DNA from: Theocolax elegans
Lineage: Eukaryota; Arthropoda; Insecta; Hymenoptera; Cerocephalidae
Assembly: GCA_026168455.1 (NCBI GenBank)
Contig: CM047431.1
Location: forward strand, 8,330,943 to 8,394,942
Length of the DNA stretch: 64,000 nucleotides
Direction of reading: 5' to 3'
Both the position numbers and the translations under genes were made by a program. Below the pieces are notes generated by a model that did no database searches, was not told the DNA's origin, and saw only the letters and a program-made list of their open reading frames with translations. Below are positions 62,429 to 64,000 of this stretch, piece after piece. The number at the start of each line of letters is the position of its first letter. Within the stretch, counting starts at the first letter, position 1.

Positions 62429-64000
62429 GGCGATGTTGGTCAGGCGAAAAGTTTGTTTTCAATTATTCATATTAACATTAATAGACTTAAGACTCATTTT
62501 AGCTCATTAGAAGCATTGGTTTTTCCGTAGACACATAATGTGATTGCGCTTATTGAAACATTTATGAAGGAATCAGACGCCTCAGATATTCTTAAGTTAC
62601 CGGGTTATACGCTATATAGACTTGATCGTTTGGGTAAAGAAGGTAGTGATTCTGATGGACGGTTCTTTAACTCACCGGCATATCTTTTGTTAAATATCTT
62701 AAGTAAATTTTCGTCGATAGTTCTGGGAGTTGTATATAGAAGGCCAACGGCAGCTTATCCTTCAGAATTGTTTGATGTATTGTCGGATTTACTTCCGTCG
62801 CATGGCCATACTGTTATTACGGGTGATTTTAATATAGATATGAAATCGGTGGGCGGTGCGGCGGACATGATGAGGGCAAATATATCGGCTCTGAATCTTA
62901 CTCTTATTGATTCGGAGCCGACTCATCATGCGGTCATATCAGTGGGCACATCTCATACGTGGCTAGATCTTTTTCTTGTTCGTGAACCGGTACCTTATTT
63001 TAAATTTGTGAAGTCATTGGTCCCCTTCGCGGCGGGCCATGATTCTATCACAATTTATATGCAAATTATTAGACAATTTATTAGTGAGGAGATATTGGAC
63101 GCGTAACTTGGGAGAAGTCAGCCATCGTGATTTAGATTCAGTTTTTAGTAATATCTTTAATTTGGGTTGGTCTTCTTGTTATAGTAGTAGTTTTTCAACC
63201 TCTAGTCATAGTGTTTTGCCTGACCAGCAATCAGATGTATTTAGTCCGCTGTTGTCATTAGATATAAGTTCAAACATAGTTACAAGCATGCAATCATCTA
63301 GACATTACTCTATCACTCATAATGTCATATCTAATAATGCAAGTTCATTAAATTCCTTAATTTCGGATACCATGTCATCACCTAATGTATTCGCCATCTC
63401 ACCAAATTCATTTAGCATGTCATTATCTAATTTATTTTCCATTTCATCTAATTCACATATTTCTCATAATTTTCATCCAGCTAATATTTCCTCATTTCCA
63501 TCTTCATATACACCTGTTACGGCTTATGATGACAGATCTCAATCTGTCTCATTGCTGATTTCTTATCTTTCGGCATCAGCCCTCTTCACATTTGATGGAC
63601 TAACGCCTTGTAAGCTAGTAGTCATTGGGACTAAGTATAAGCCATGGGTTACAATGGAGACCAGGAATCTGATTAAAGCTAGAAATTTGGCTTTTAAGAC
63701 TTTTCAAGTCTCACGACATACAGCTGATTATGAAAAGCATAAGATTCTAAGAAATAGAGTTTCTAATATGCTTTATAGCAATAAATACAAATATCTTTTT
63801 GATAAACTGTTGAATGCTACAGATCCTAGGGCCAAATGGAGACAGCTGAAAGGGTTGGGATTGGGCACTAATCTTGGTTCATCACCATTAGAATTTTTTA
63901 CCTCTCAGCAATTAAATGTCCATTATGCATCTGTTTCGAATCGTCTTGCACCTCTTCCTCCATCTTTTCTTGATTCACTGTTTCAGGTGCATGAAGGTGA
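62429..64000 (+). pseudogene. LINE ORF2: endonuclease, Ser/Asn-rich spacer, start of RT (runs off the window)
   Basis: Same frame as ORF1: KSLFSIIHININRLKTHFSS, TAG at 62,528, then the open stretch 62,540-63,106 with VIALIETFMKESDASD, LGVVYRRP, VITGDFNIDMKS and HTWLDLFLVR, the endonuclease blocks; some core sequence is missing near 62,665. After a frameshift near 63,070-63,105 the frame beginning RRYWTRNLGEVSHRDLDSVF is open without a stop to the window end (over 290 codons). It includes a ~115-residue Ser/Asn-rich segment, then TRNLIKARNLAFKTFQVS and FDKLLNATDPRAKWRQLKGL, the usual linker before RT. The RT itself lies beyond 64,000. Clade: Jockey/I-like group, not resolved. Confidence 0.78.

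Overview
The window is a eukaryotic, AT-rich, gene-poor stretch made almost entirely of transposable elements, most of them broken and many nested in each other. I find no gene I can assign to the host, and no rRNA, true tRNA or CRISPR array. The mix of elements fits an insect genome, and I would guess a hymenopteran such as an ant (inference, low to moderate confidence). It includes an R1-clade LINE at an (AC)n repeat, piggyBac relics, insect-type Ty3/gypsy elements primed by tRNA-Lys, Penelope-like elements with hammerhead-like motifs, a Helitron relic and long foldback elements.

Layout. 1-10,000: a foldback element, a piggyBac C-terminal relic, a nearly full-length but inactivated R1-clade LINE (2,663-6,905), a GC-rich unassigned block with four CRE-like motifs, and a solo LTR carrying a tRNA-like sequence (9,714-9,938). 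10,043-12,669: one terminal-inverted-repeat element containing a second, which contains half of a MITE. 12,513-17,742: a 2.6-kb direct tandem duplication covering the RT of a minus-strand LINE and the LTR, primer site and gag start of a plus-strand gypsy element; the LINE endonuclease lies beyond it at 18.4-19.7 kb. 20-24 kb: minisatellite and a decayed piggyBac transposase.

24,122-26,742 is a foldback element with its own 957-bp tandem duplication. Into its right end is inserted the best-preserved element, a 12-kb Ty3/gypsy on the minus strand (26,743-38,701). It has LTRs of 923 and 1,077 bp, a tRNA-Lys primer site, a polypurine tract, an intact 573-codon gag, an in-frame A AAA AAC slippery site, PR/RT/RNaseH/INT, AT-hook motifs at the pol C-terminus, and an extra ORF after pol. 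A 1.56-kb tandem duplication hits gag, and a 499-bp templated insertion hits pol.

38.7-45 kb: a minus-strand retroelement relic with integrase and a captured-glycoprotein-like env. The env is split by a TTAA-flanked foldback element (40,946-42,756) and a Penelope fragment. 45-51 kb: a second, plus-strand gypsy relic with protease, RT, integrase, a post-pol ORF, PPT and 3' LTR, interrupted by a Penelope-like element with a GIY-YIG ORF and a 16-bp target duplication.

51-64 kb: a foldback MITE; a 722-bp miniature LTR element (TRIM, 53,319-54,040) whose LTRs carry a tRNA-Arg-like sequence; a second R1 relic; a Helitron Rep relic lacking its catalytic HUH motif; another MITE; a truncated LTR; and a plus-strand LINE with PHD-type ORF1 and endonuclease ORF2 that runs off the right edge.

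The genes here serve the elements' own movement. No host pathway can be reconstructed. The history is readable from nesting order, target-site duplications and tandem duplications.
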